Of a DNA stretch of 54,156 nucleotides, positions 1 to 8,445 are shown one piece after another. The first letter of the stretch is position 1. Every line of letters begins with the position of its first letter. Origin of the DNA: Rhodospirillales bacterium (GTDB lineage: Bacteria; Pseudomonadota; Alphaproteobacteria; Rhodospirillales; GLO-3); assembly GCA_003354135.1 (NCBI GenBank), contig PIVK01000018.1:1-54156 (forward strand). The letters are read 5' to 3'. The notes below the pieces were generated by a model that did not search any database, had not been told where the DNA came from, and worked only from the letters and a program-made list of their open reading frames with translations. Position numbers and translations under genes: made by a program.

Positions 1-2
1 AG

Positions 3-167
3 CGCGCCGGCAAGATGATGCGCGAGGATATGGAAGTCATGGGCGCGGTCAGGCTCAAGGACGTGGACGAGGCCCAGGCGGCCATCGTCACCGTGGCCAA
101 GGCGCTGGCCGACACCGGCAAGATCGTCGTCGCCGGCACCGGCGAGGAAGAGCAGCTGGTCTACTAG
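3..167 (+). CDS. fliG: Flagellar motor switch protein FliG, C-terminal fragment
   Basis: The gene enters from the left edge and only its last 54 codons are present, ending at TAG 165-167. The visible peptide contains MMREDMEVMGAVRLKDVDEA followed by an amphipathic helix and a short acidic tail. This is the usual end of the FliG C-terminal domain, the part of the switch complex that meets MotA and generates torque at the base of the flagellar motor. The stop codon lies inside a CTAGAGC motif resembling the ends of the dispersed repeats described elsewhere. The next gene converges on it only 10 bases away. The family call rests on this short segment and is fairly secure; frame and stop are certain. 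Confidence 0.8.
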   Translation, partial: RAGKMMREDMEVMGAVRLKDVDEAQAAIVTVAKALADTGKIVVAGTGEEEQLVY

Positions 168-177
168 AGCATTGCCA

Positions 178-3135
178 TCAGCCGTTGCGTTTTGGTCTCT
201 CTCGAATGAATTGGGCGTACTTATCAGCCGACAATGGCGGGCTGATGAAAAAGCCCTGGATATCGTCGCAGAGATATTTGCGGAGCATCCCAAGCTGTTC
301 TTTGGTTTCGACCCCTTCCGCCACCACGTTGCGGTTCAGGGTCTGCCCCATGGTGATGATCGTCTTGATGATCTCCGCATCGTCGGGGTTGGATACGATA
401 TCGGCGACGAAGGAACGGTCAATCTTGATGGTGTCGATGGGGAAACGCTTGAGGTAGCTGAGCGAAGAATATCCGGTCCCGAAATCGTCCATGGCCACAT
501 GGACCCCCAAATCGTGCAGTTCGTTGAGAACAACCACCGACTTTCGCGCATCGATCATCAGCATGCTTTCTGTGATTTCCAGTTCCAGCGTTCCGGACGG
601 AATTTTGGTTTCGTTCATGATCCGCTCGACCACGGACGAGAGCGTCGAATCCTGGATCTGGCGTGCCGACAAATTGACGGCCACCCTCATGGGCTCCAAC
701 CCCGCCTCGACCCAGGTATTGTATTGCTCGCACGCCGTCCGGATAGCCCATTCGCCGACCTCGACCACCATACCGAACTCTTCGAGTATCGGTATGAAGC
801 GGGCCGGCGACACCAAGCCCATGTCGGGGCTGTGCCAGCGCATCAGCGCTTCGCACGCCAAGATGTAACCGGTGTGCAGGTTGAGCTTGGGCTGGTAGAA
901 AAGTTCGAACTCCCCGCGTTCCAAGGCCCGGGACAAGCCGTTCTTGAGCACCAGACGCTCTTTGACCTCGTCATTGAGGTCGCTGGTGAAGAAATGATAG
1001 CTGGCCTTTCCCTGCTCCTTGGCACGGTACATGGCGGCATCGGCGTTCTTGACCAGCTCGCTGGCACCCTCCGCGTCGTCCGGAAAAATGGTGATGCCGA
1101 TGGAGGCCGAGATGGAGGTCTCGTGGCCGTCCAGAATGAAGGGCTTGGCCAGGGCATCGAGAATACGCTCTGCCAATAAGGGGGTGTGCCGCGGATCGGT
1201 GAGATTGGGCATGATCACCGTGAACTCATCACCACCGAGGCGCGCCACCGTATCGCCCGAGCGGATACACTCGGCCAGCCGGTTCGCAGACTGCTTCAAC
1301 AGGAGATCGCCGACATCGTGCCCCAAAGTATCGTTGACCAGCTTGAAACCGTCGAGATCGATGAACATGAGGCCCAACTGGCGATCCAAGCGGTTCATGG
1401 CATGCAGGGCCTGGGCGAGGCGGTCATGGAACAGGGTGCGGTTGGGCAGACCGGTCAACTGGTCGTAGTTCGCCTGGTAGCGGATGCGCTCCTCATCCTC
1501 CTTGCGCTTGGTGATGTCGGCCACCACCACCGCATATTTCTGCACGTTGCCATCGTCGTCGGTCAGCACCGAGATGGACAGGCGTTCGGCGTACTTCTCA
1601 CCATTCCGGCGCTTGTTCCAGATTTCGGTGGTCCAGTGGCCGTCCGTATCCAGGAACTTCCACATCTGATTTTCGAGTACGCTATCGGCCCGAAGCACCT
1701 CCATGAATGACGGCTCAAGACCCAAGGAGTCTTTCATGGCGTAACCCGTGATATCGGCAAAGGCGGGGTTCACTGAGGTGACGCGGAAATCGGGGTCGAC
1801 GATGACCACGGCTTCGGAGAGGTTGTTGATGACCTCGGCCGCCAGCCGGAGGCCTTCCTCGGCTGCCTGCCGTTCCGCAATTTCCTGAGTCAGTTCGCGG
1901 GTCCGTTCCTGGACCCGCATTTCCAATTCGTCGTGCGCCCGGCGGAGCGCCTCTTCCGCCTCCTTCCGCGCTGTGATGTCCCGCACCACGCCGGTAAACA
2001 GGCGCTCGCTCCCGTGTCGGAGTTCGGTAACGGAAATTTCGACGGGAAACACGGCCCCGTCCTTCCGTACCCCCTGCTCTTCACGGACCGTGGCTCCGAT
2101 GACCTTGGACAAACCCGTCTCAAGATAGCGGCGGATGTAGCCGTCATGTCTGGAACGGTGCGGTTCGGCGATGATCATGGACACGTTCCTGCCCATCAAC
2201 TCCCCCGCCTCATAGCCGAAGATATTCAGAGCCGCAGGATTGATAGACTGGATTCTGCCGTCCTCGCCAATGGTGACGATGCCGTCGGCCACCGTGTTCA
2301 TTATGCCCTGAAGGCGTTGCTCGCGCTCGCGCAGTTTGGTGGCCGAACGCACCCGTCCCGAAATGTCCCGAATTTCCATCATGAATGAGTCGTCGTGTTC
2401 TGTACCGTAGGGCATAACGACGATCTCGACGTCGACCACCTCGCCATCAATACGCACGAATTTGAGAGGAAATGCCGTTCCTTCCCCGGCGAGGCTTCCC
2501 AACCCCTCCTCCGCGACGTCGCGGTAGTCCGGATGGACGAGGGAACTCAGGCGCCGCCCCACCAGTTCTTCCGCCCGCCCCCCGCCCAGCAAATACCCCC
2601 CGGCCGGATTGACGAAGATCACTTCGCCGTTTTCGACGATACAGATCATGTTGAGCGCGTGGTCAATCAGGTGGCGGTAGCGTCTCTCGCTACGCGTCAC
2701 GGCATCCGCCGAGCATCGACGCTCTGTCACGTCGACCGCCCGCACGATGGCTTCGCCGTTCTGCGCGGGCGAACGCACGATCAGCAGTTCTGCGTCCAGT
2801 GCCGGACCACCTTCCGGCAGCAGCTTGAGGGAGAAGGTTTCCGCCGCTTCGGGAGCATCGGCCAGCAGACCGCCAAGTCCCTCCCGATAGTCGTCGTGAA
2901 CGAAGTCCGAGAACGCCCGTCCCTCGGCCGCAGACGGGCCTTCCAGGCCCAGCATGTCGGCCCCGGCCACGTTGAGAAAAGAAACGATACCATCCCGGCA
3001 CAGGCATACGAGTTCGGGCGCCACCTCAAAGAGACGGTCCGCCCAACCAACCCGACGCCCCACCTTGCGTCCCTTCCTCCCGGAAGGGGATGGTCCCGAC
3101 TTGGCGCGTGATTTCCGCACGGCTCTCGCCGTCAT
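178..3135 (-). CDS. Four-PAS GGDEF-EAL cyclic-di-GMP signalling protein
   Basis: A 985-residue protein with no transmembrane segment, so probably a cytoplasmic sensor that makes and/or breaks cyclic-di-GMP. Four PAS domains lie at about 30-140, 145-265, 270-395 and 425-548, with a charged coiled coil (about 392-427) before the last. The GGDEF domain (about 550-715) has an intact RLGGDEF near residue 632. The EAL domain (about 730-975) keeps EALMRW near 762 and also ELEITES, DDFGTGYSSL, KIDRSFV and VAEGVET, so both activities look possible. The ATG is preceded by GAGG. It converges on fliG, suggesting control of motility, but that is inference. Which activity dominates cannot be read from sequence. 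Confidence 0.93.
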   Translation of the reverse strand: MTARAVRKSRAKSGPSPSGRKGRKVGRRVGWADRLFEVAPELVCLCRDGIVSFLNVAGADMLGLEGPSAAEGRAFSDFVHDDYREGLGGLLADAPEAAETFSLKLLPEGGPALDAELLIVRSPAQNGEAIVRAVDVTERRCSADAVTRSERRYRHLIDHALNMICIVENGEVIFVNPAGGYLLGGGRAEELVGRRLSSLVHPDYRDVAEEGLGSLAGEGTAFPLKFVRIDGEVVDVEIVVMPYGTEHDDSFMMEIRDISGRVRSATKLREREQRLQGIMNTVADGIVTIGEDGRIQSINPAALNIFGYEAGELMGRNVSMIIAEPHRSRHDGYIRRYLETGLSKVIGATVREEQGVRKDGAVFPVEISVTELRHGSERLFTGVVRDITARKEAEEALRRAHDELEMRVQERTRELTQEIAERQAAEEGLRLAAEVINNLSEAVVIVDPDFRVTSVNPAFADITGYAMKDSLGLEPSFMEVLRADSVLENQMWKFLDTDGHWTTEIWNKRRNGEKYAERLSISVLTDDDGNVQKYAVVVADITKRKEDEERIRYQANYDQLTGLPNRTLFHDRLAQALHAMNRLDRQLGLMFIDLDGFKLVNDTLGHDVGDLLLKQSANRLAECIRSGDTVARLGGDEFTVIMPNLTDPRHTPLLAERILDALAKPFILDGHETSISASIGITIFPDDAEGASELVKNADAAMYRAKEQGKASYHFFTSDLNDEVKERLVLKNGLSRALERGEFELFYQPKLNLHTGYILACEALMRWHSPDMGLVSPARFIPILEEFGMVVEVGEWAIRTACEQYNTWVEAGLEPMRVAVNLSARQIQDSTLSSVVERIMNETKIPSGTLELEITESMLMIDARKSVVVLNELHDLGVHVAMDDFGTGYSSLSYLKRFPIDTIKIDRSFVADIVSNPDDAEIIKTIITMGQTLNRNVVAEGVETKEQLGMLRKYLCDDIQGFFISPPLSADKYAQFIRERPKRNG

Positions 3136-3322
3136 GACGCCTCACTCGACTGCAATATGAAATATCCCGATACAGGGGATACCATATATGGCCGTGAAAG
3201 GCATGGAGAAAGACTTCGGGAAATCCCACAGGGCCTGGGCGGTGGTCCTTATCGGGCTTCAGGCAACAGCCGAGGCACAACCATCGCAAGAACCGGCCTA
3301 AGACGCGCTATATCCGATGAAA

Positions 3323-3347
3323 GCACCCAGCCGACGGGGCTGGGTGC
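3323..3347 (-). terminator. Probable terminator of dsrE2-tusA
   Basis: A 10-bp perfect stem (GCACCCAGCC with GGCTGGGTGC, five-base loop) lies 35 bases after the tusA stop. On the minus strand it is followed by TTTC, a short U tract, so it is a plausible but not strong Rho-independent terminator. Confidence 0.55.
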
Positions 3348-3381
3348 AAATGGCGTTCGGACACCCCAAAGAGCAATCGAT

Positions 3382-3606
3382 TTAGGGCTTTTCGATAATG
3401 TAGGTGTAGACGCCGTCGGCTTCACTCTGGTCGAGCAGCTTGTTGCCCGTCGAACGGCAAAATGCACCGAAGTCCTTCACCGACCCGGGATCGGTCGATT
3501 CCACCTTGACGGTGTCACCGGCATTCAAGCCCTTGATGGTCTTCTTGGTCTTCAAAATCGGCAGCGGGCAATTCATGCCCTTGGTATCAAGGAAGGTCTC
3601 AGCCAT
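3382..3606 (-). CDS. tusA: TusA/SirA-family sulfur carrier protein
   Basis: A 74-residue protein with the family signature MNCPLPILKTKK near the N terminus; the first Cys of the CPxP motif is the persulfide-carrying residue in TusA proteins. Length is normal for the family. It lies 40 bases downstream of dsrE2 on the same strand, with a hairpin after its stop, so the two probably form one transcript. In sulfur oxidisers, TusA next to a DsrE protein moves sulfane sulfur in the cytoplasm toward oxidation enzymes, whereas in other bacteria it serves tRNA thiolation. The neighbouring yeeE-soxYZ unit favours the oxidation role here. That role is inferred from context. Confidence 0.88.
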   Translation of the reverse strand: MAETFLDTKGMNCPLPILKTKKTIKGLNAGDTVKVESTDPGSVKDFGAFCRSTGNKLLDQSEADGVYTYIIEKP

Positions 3607-3646
3607 TGTTCTTTCTCACTCCCCTTAGATCAAACATGGTTGCGGA

Positions 3647-4144
3647 TTAAATGTAAAGATTGATGTCGGCTTCCTTAGCCGCCTCCATCCAGGTCGCGGC
3701 ACCGCCGAGTTCAACACCGTCGATGAGGTCGTCCTTGGTGTACTCGAACAAATCCATGGTCATATTGCAAGCGACGAAACGAACATCCCCCTCCTGAGCC
3801 ATCTCACGGAGTTCCTCAATCGAGGCGACGCCCTTCTTCTTCATCATGTTCTTCATCATGGTCGAAGCGACGGCATCCGCGCCGGGAATGGCAGAAACGA
3901 TGTTCGGCATGGTCATATGCATACCCATCATCGGCATTTCCATCGCCGGGTTGCCCAGCGTCGAGATCTGCAGGTGGCTCACGTCCTTCTTCAGAAGCTG
4001 AAGGCCGTAAAAGGTGAAGAACAGTGTGCACTCCACATCCATCGCCGCCGCCGTGGTCGCCAGGATAAAGGGCGGATAAGCCCAGTCCAGGGTCCCTTTG
4101 GTGACGATGATGCACATCTTTTTATCGTTGTCGCCGTCGCTCAT
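3647..4144 (-). CDS. dsrE2: DsrE2-family sulfur transfer protein
   Basis: A 165-residue protein of the DsrE/DsrF/DrsH-like superfamily, DsrE2 type. Visible features are the N-terminal strand CIIVTKGTLDWAYPP, a hydrophobic AAAMDVECTLFFTFYGL, a Met-rich loop (MEMPMMGMHMTMP), and VACNMTMDLF with the Cys that occupies the likely sulfur-accepting position. DsrE2 proteins partner TusA in cytoplasmic sulfane-sulfur relay. AAAGGAG sits a few bases before the ATG. It is the first gene of a minus-strand pair with tusA and is divergent from yeeE across a 216-bp gap (4145-4360) that must hold both promoters. I see no confident promoter boxes there. Confidence 0.85.
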   Translation of the reverse strand: MSDGDNDKKMCIIVTKGTLDWAYPPFILATTAAAMDVECTLFFTFYGLQLLKKDVSHLQISTLGNPAMEMPMMGMHMTMPNIVSAIPGADAVASTMMKNMMKKKGVASIEELREMAQEGDVRFVACNMTMDLFEYTKDDLIDGVELGGAATWMEAAKEADINLYI

Positions 4145-4360
4145 GACGTAGCTCTCCTTTGAGAAAAACCGCAGCGCGAGAAATTAGCCTTCGCTAATAT
4201 ACGAAAATGCGCGCGACGTCCAGCGCGATGGCAGCATTTCGTAAATGACAACATTCGGATCATCGAAAAACTGTTGTTTGCGTGTATCATGAAATTGGAA
4301 TATACCCTATCCCTCCTACCCATGAGACTCGACCACGGGCCGCTGTAAGGAGAGTAAATA

Positions 4361-5449
4361 ATGGAAGATCTTTCACCGGCCATCATCGTCGCCACAGCCG
4401 CCTTCATCGCCGGAATCGTTTTCGGAGCAGTGACCAACCGAACCAATTTCTGCACCATGGGATCCATCTCGGACATAGTCTTCATGGGTAACCTGGGGCG
4501 CTTCCGGGCCTGGATGCTGGCCATTGCGGTCGCCGTCCTCGGAACCCAGTTTCTGCACGCCGGCGAATTCATCGACATCTACCAGGCCCCGTTTCTCAGC
4601 CCCAGCCTCGGCTGGCTGGGGTCAATCCTGGGCGGCCTGTTGTTCGGCTTCGGTATGGCCATGGCCGGGGGTTGCGGAAACAAGACCCTGGTCCGCATCG
4701 GCGGCGGCAACCTGAAGTCGGTCGTCGTCTTTTTGGTCTTGGGACTCGTCGGCTATATGACCATGCGCGGCCTGACCGGTCTGTTCCGGGTCGAGGTGAT
4801 CGAAGCAACCAACGCCGCCCTCCCCGTTTCCCAAGGCATACCGGACCTGTTGACGCTCGCCGGGCTCGACTTGGCGACGGCACGTTGGATCGTCACCGGC
4901 GTCGTGGCCGGGGGCCTGCTGATCTTCTGCTTCAAGGACGCCGAGTTTCGCACCTCCCCCAACAACCTGGCGGCCGGCCTTATTCTGGGAGCTATGATCC
5001 CTGTCGGCTGGTGGATCACGGGCGTGCTGGGTTATGATGACTTCGAGCCCCTGCCCCTGACTTCGTTCACCTTCGTGCGCCCCTCGGGCGACAGCCTGCA
5101 ATACCTGATGACCTTTACCGGCGCGACCATCAACTTCGGCATCGCCGTGGTAGGGGGGGTCATCCTGGGCTCGTTTCTGGTCGCGGTTTCGACCAAGACC
5201 TTCGCCCTTGAATCCTTCACAGATGCCGACGACATGACCCGTCACCTCGTCGGCGCGGCGCTGATGGGATTCGGTGGCGTGGTGGCCATGGGCTGCACCA
5301 TCGGTCAGGGCATAACCGGTATTTCGACCCTGTCGCTGGGATCCCTTCTGGCTCTGATCTCGATCGTGCTGGGCTGCGCCTGCGGCATGAAGTACCTTGA
5401 AGAAGGCAGCCTCTGTGGTGCCCTGAAGGCCCTCCTGGCCAAAGAATAG
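4361..5449 (+). CDS. YeeE/YedE-family thiosulfate/sulfur-compound transporter
   Basis: A 362-residue polytopic inner-membrane protein made of two related Sulf_transp halves. Conserved cysteines occur in each half: NFCTMGSISD and AGGCGNKTL near the start, then MGCTIGQGITG and GCACGMK near the end, as expected for the YeeE/YedE (TsuA-like) family. In TsuA, Cys residues pass thiosulfate through the membrane. AAGGAG lies 8 bases before the ATG. It leads soxY and soxZ on the plus strand, divergent from dsrE2-tusA. Together this suggests import of sulfane sulfur or thiosulfate. The exact substrate is not shown by the sequence. Confidence 0.88.
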   Translation: MEDLSPAIIVATAAFIAGIVFGAVTNRTNFCTMGSISDIVFMGNLGRFRAWMLAIAVAVLGTQFLHAGEFIDIYQAPFLSPSLGWLGSILGGLLFGFGMAMAGGCGNKTLVRIGGGNLKSVVVFLVLGLVGYMTMRGLTGLFRVEVIEATNAALPVSQGIPDLLTLAGLDLATARWIVTGVVAGGLLIFCFKDAEFRTSPNNLAAGLILGAMIPVGWWITGVLGYDDFEPLPLTSFTFVRPSGDSLQYLMTFTGATINFGIAVVGGVILGSFLVAVSTKTFALESFTDADDMTRHLVGAALMGFGGVVAMGCTIGQGITGISTLSLGSLLALISIVLGCACGMKYLEEGSLCGALKALLAKE

Positions 5450-5511
5450 ACGTCGTGGCGGACAGGCTAGCCACAGGGAAATAAGCGAGAGCGAGAGAGG
5501 TAAAAGAAAGA

Positions 5512-5985
5512 ATGACTAAGGAAGCAAGAAAAACGCCGGCGTTCGGTCGACGCGACCTGCTGAAGGCGGCGGGTCTGGGAACCCTGGCCGTTGCCGGCTT
5601 GGTTCCGGGTCAAGCTGCGGCGACACCCGAAGACGTCGCCATGCAGATCGACGAAGTGACCAAGGGCGCCCAGCTCAAGAAGGGCAAGATCAAGCTGGAC
5701 CTGCCGGATATTGCCGAGAACGCAGCAACCGTGCGCACCACCGTCACCGTGGACAGTCCGATGACGCCAGACGACTACGTCAAGGCCATCCACCTGTTCG
5801 GTGAGGGCAACCCCAACCCGACCATCGTCACCTTCAATTTGACGCCGAACATCGCCAAGGCCGAGGCCACGACGCGTATCCGTCTAGCGAAGACTCAGAA
5901 GGTGGTCGCGGTGGCGGTCATGAGCGACGGCTCGGCCTACACGACCTCCAAGGAAGTCAAAGTCACGATCGGCGGCTGCGGGTAA
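5512..5985 (+). CDS. soxY: Thiosulfate oxidation carrier protein SoxY
   Basis: A 157-residue exported protein. The N terminus has a twin-arginine signal (GRRDLLKAAGLGTLAVAG, cleavage probably after AAA near residue 36). The mature domain is an Ig-like SoxY fold, and the C terminus ends in GGCG, whose Cys carries the sulfur substrate in Sox enzymes. It lies 62 bases after yeeE and 19 before soxZ, its usual heterodimer partner. No soxA, soxX, soxB or soxCD is present here, so the SoxYZ carrier is detached from the canonical cluster. It may work with the neighbouring transporter and TusA/DsrE2, or with Sox genes elsewhere. Confidence 0.93.
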   Translation: MTKEARKTPAFGRRDLLKAAGLGTLAVAGLVPGQAAATPEDVAMQIDEVTKGAQLKKGKIKLDLPDIAENAATVRTTVTVDSPMTPDDYVKAIHLFGEGNPNPTIVTFNLTPNIAKAEATTRIRLAKTQKVVAVAVMSDGSAYTTSKEVKVTIGGCG

Positions 5986-6004
5986 ATAAAGGAGATAATC
6001 GGAA

Positions 6005-6328
6005 ATGGCTAAGAAACCCCGCGTCAGCGTGCCCAAGTCGGCCAAAAAGGGTGACGTCATCAAAATCAAGACCCTCGTCTCCCATCCCATGGAGACCGGG
6101 CAGCGCAAGGACAAGGACGGAAACGTCATCCCGCGCCTGATCATTAGCAAGTTCAGCGTCAGATTCAACGGCAAAGAGGTGTTCTCGGCGGACATGGATA
6201 CGTCGGTCTCCGTCGACCCCTACTTCGCCTTCCCGTTCAAAGTGACCGAGAGCGGCACCTTCGACTTCACCTGGATCGACGACAACGGCGCCAAGGTGAC
6301 TGCGCAGAAGAAAATCACGGTAAAGTAA
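6005..6328 (+). CDS. soxZ: Thiosulfate oxidation carrier complex protein SoxZ
   Basis: A 107-residue protein typical of SoxZ: basic start (KKPRVSVPKSAKKGDVIKIK), a SHPMETG segment, and a repeated beta-sandwich pattern ending KVTAQKKITVK. SoxZ forms the periplasmic carrier with SoxY. It has no signal peptide of its own and is co-exported with Tat-bearing SoxY in characterised systems. AAGGAG precedes the ATG by about 12 bases. It is the last gene of yeeE-soxY-soxZ and is followed by a palindromic repeat (6356-6440) that could end transcription from both sides. Confidence 0.92.
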   Translation: MAKKPRVSVPKSAKKGDVIKIKTLVSHPMETGQRKDKDGNVIPRLIISKFSVRFNGKEVFSADMDTSVSVDPYFAFPFKVTESGTFDFTWIDDNGAKVTAQKKITVK

Positions 6329-6355
6329 CCGACCCGACCGATCTGCGGTTTTCCT

Positions 6356-6440
6356 GAGCACGATCGACATAAACCGAGCCATTGACGTGACTCGGTTTAT
6401 GTCGTGAACAGCCATCTACTTCAAAAGGATAGAGCGGATT
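6356..6440. repeat. Dispersed palindromic element, copy C
   Basis: A 14-bp perfect inverted repeat (CGACATAAACCGAG with CTCGGTTTATGTCG, 12-base spacer) is followed by a tail ending AGAGCGGATT. The architecture matches the element at 39254-39392, and the palindrome matches 22403-22466. It sits between the convergent genes soxZ and the PAS-LuxR regulator and probably acts as a bidirectional terminator. Confidence 0.7.
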
Positions 6441-7269
6441 ATGGCTGAATGAGACCCAGGGCGATGGCGCGGGTAACGGTCTCAACACGGTTCTTGCTCG
6501 CCAGCTTTTTCTTGGCCCGCGCCAGGTGGTGTTCGACGGTCTTGGTTGTGATGCCGATCTTGCCCGAAATCTCCTTGGACCGGAGTCCGTAGGCCGTCCA
6601 CAGCAGGCATTCCGTCTCACGGGGTGACAGGCGGACGGTATTCCGGGACTTCATGGCATCCAACACCCGGCTGGCGGTGACCATGGCCTCGATGGCGGCC
6701 CCGTCCAGGTTGTCGTCGTCGCCTTCCTCAATCAACGAACACAAGCGCTCCTCGTGTTCGCGCACCGTTTGCTCTCCCAAAAAGCTTTCCGTGACGTCGA
6801 TCAGCATGACGACGGCCTTGACCTGGGGCGTGCTGGAAACGGCACGGCAGAGCATCTTGAACCAGCGCCGGCTCTCGCTGCGGGCACAGGCGTAGACAAT
6901 CTCGAATTTGCGTCGTTTGCCCGCCAGAAGATCCTTCAGGGCCGCGCTCACGAGCAATCCCTCCCCGTCCTCCTCCAGCTGAGCTTCCTGGGCAATTTCC
7001 AAGTAGTTGCGCCCGATCCAGTTCTCGGGGGCCGGGGACTCCGCCCCATCCTGGCAGAAGTTGGGCCATGCTTCGTTGACGTAAAGGATTTCGCCTCTTG
7101 AATCGAGTACGACAACGATCGGCTGGGCGAAGGAGGACGGTTTGGCGGTCAAGGCGTCATCTCCACTCGGCGGAGTGTTTACGCGGCCAGGCTCCCCCAC
7201 CAGTTCGAAGACCGGCCCCCACAGCTTGAGCAGAATAAAGCTCAACCACTTATGACACCGATAATACAT
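6439..7269 (-). CDS. PAS domain LuxR-type transcriptional regulator
   Basis: A regulator of about 276 residues with one PAS domain (VVVLDSRGEILYVNEAWPNF onward) and a C-terminal LuxR helix-turn-helix (LSPRETECLLWTAYGLRSKE through KTVEHHLARAKKKL). The start is uncertain. An in-frame ATG at 7293 overlaps a stem-loop that looks like the end of the ccm operon and has no ribosome site. ATG 7269 has only a weak one, and a TTG at 7152 with GGAG upstream would give a compact PAS-HTH protein. It has no receiver domain. It sits between soxZ (convergent) and ccmI (same strand), so it could sense redox or small molecules for either. Its target is unknown. Confidence 0.8.
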   Translation of the reverse strand: MYYRCHKWLSFILLKLWGPVFELVGEPGRVNTPPSGDDALTAKPSSFAQPIVVVLDSRGEILYVNEAWPNFCQDGAESPAPENWIGRNYLEIAQEAQLEEDGEGLLVSAALKDLLAGKRRKFEIVYACARSESRRWFKMLCRAVSSTPQVKAVVMLIDVTESFLGEQTVREHEERLCSLIEEGDDDNLDGAAIEAMVTASRVLDAMKSRNTVRLSPRETECLLWTAYGLRSKEISGKIGITTKTVEHHLARAKKKLASKNRVETVTRAIALGLIQP

Positions 7270-7278
7270 CAAGGGGCC

Positions 7279-7312
7279 GTCCCGGAAACCCATTTTGGGT
7301 GTTATCCGGGAC
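7279..7312 (-). terminator. Stem-loop after ccmI
   Basis: GTCCCGGA pairs with TCCGGGAC, with an inner AACCCA/TGGGTGTT pairing. It lies 24 bases after the ccmI stop on the minus strand. There is no clear U tract, so termination of the ccm operon here is plausible rather than certain. Confidence 0.45.
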
Positions 7313-7335
7313 AGTCCAAAAATGGAATAGGGGGA

Positions 7336-8445
7336 TCAGTTGCCCAGTGCCTCGGCCCGGGCGCGGGCCGAGGCGGCCTTAAGGGTCTCCCCCAGGACCT
7401 CGTAGGCACCGGCAAGACGCAGCCAACCTTCGCGGTCATCCGGGTTCTCTTCCAAACGGGTTGCCAGGCGCTCGACCATCGAGCGGATCACGGCCTGGCG
7501 TTCCTCTTCCTCCATCCCGGCTGCGGCTTCCACGTCCTCCGGCGTAGGACCCGGTGTAGCCGCCCGGGGGGGCGTAACCGTCGGCGCAACCGCCCCCGGC
7601 TCCAATCCCAACTCTTTCTCCGCCACCTTGATCCTGTGTGTAATGTCCTTATACCACGGCACATCGGGTGACGAGACCGTCACCAGATTTACCCATTCCT
7701 GCAGCGCCCCTTTCATATCGCCCCGGCCCGCCTTATCGAGGCCAAGATAAAAATAGGGCCTGGGATCAGCCGCGTCCTTGGACCGCAACTCCTCCAGGAT
7801 CGGTTTGGCGGCATCAGGAAGAGTCTCGCCGCTACCGGCCATGACCAGCGCCTCGGCCAGAAAACCCAAGAGCTCCGGCAGGCGTTCCCCGAGATCAACG
7901 GCCTTGGCAAAAACCTCGGCAGCTTCTTGATAACGCCCCACCGCGTTATAGGACCGTCCCAGCATCACCCAGCCGTCCAGATCCTTCGGATTTCGTTCCA
8001 AGCGTTCGGCAAGCCGGGCCACCAGGCTGTCGATCTCGATGTCGTTCCAGGCGGTGCGTTCACTGTCAATATCCCGCGACGCCAGCGGCAGGTCGTCTGT
8101 CCCAGGCTGCCCCAGGTGGAGGTAGACACCGATGGCCCCACCCGCCACGAGGACCGTCAGGATACCCGCCAGCAGCGGATTGGGTTTCGCGTCGCCCAGC
8201 GTGGTCTCTGGAACGACGTTCAGCATGCGGCGCTGAATCTCAACCCGCGCGCCCTCCGCCTGGTCCGCGTCCAACAAACCGCGATCGAGATCATTGTCGA
8301 TTTCGCCCAACTGATCCTTGTAGACCTGAATGTCATAGGCCGCCCGGTCGGCAGCGGCACCATGGCGCCCGCGCAGCAACGGCCACAGGGTGATCCCCAA
8401 AACCGCTGCGGTCAGAACGGCTGCATAGGCCCAGAACGCGCTCAT
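7336..8445 (-). CDS. ccmI: Cytochrome c biogenesis protein CcmI (CycH)
   Basis: A 369-residue membrane-anchored apocytochrome chaperone. It has two N-terminal transmembrane segments (residues about 3-20 and about 93-110: LLAGILTVLVAGGAIGVYLHL), then TPR-like helices (for example GWVMLGRSYNAVGRYQEAAE), a Pro-rich linker near 300 and a final TPR-like stretch. CcmI holds apocytochrome c for the CcmFH haem ligase in the periplasm. Its ATG overlaps the ccmH stop as ATGA. It is the last gene of the ccm operon. Length is within the usual range for two-part CcmI proteins. Confidence 0.92.
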   Translation of the reverse strand: MSAFWAYAAVLTAAVLGITLWPLLRGRHGAAADRAAYDIQVYKDQLGEIDNDLDRGLLDADQAEGARVEIQRRMLNVVPETTLGDAKPNPLLAGILTVLVAGGAIGVYLHLGQPGTDDLPLASRDIDSERTAWNDIEIDSLVARLAERLERNPKDLDGWVMLGRSYNAVGRYQEAAEVFAKAVDLGERLPELLGFLAEALVMAGSGETLPDAAKPILEELRSKDAADPRPYFYLGLDKAGRGDMKGALQEWVNLVTVSSPDVPWYKDITHRIKVAEKELGLEPGAVAPTVTPPRAATPGPTPEDVEAAAGMEEEERQAVIRSMVERLATRLEENPDDREGWLRLAGAYEVLGETLKAASARARAEALGN

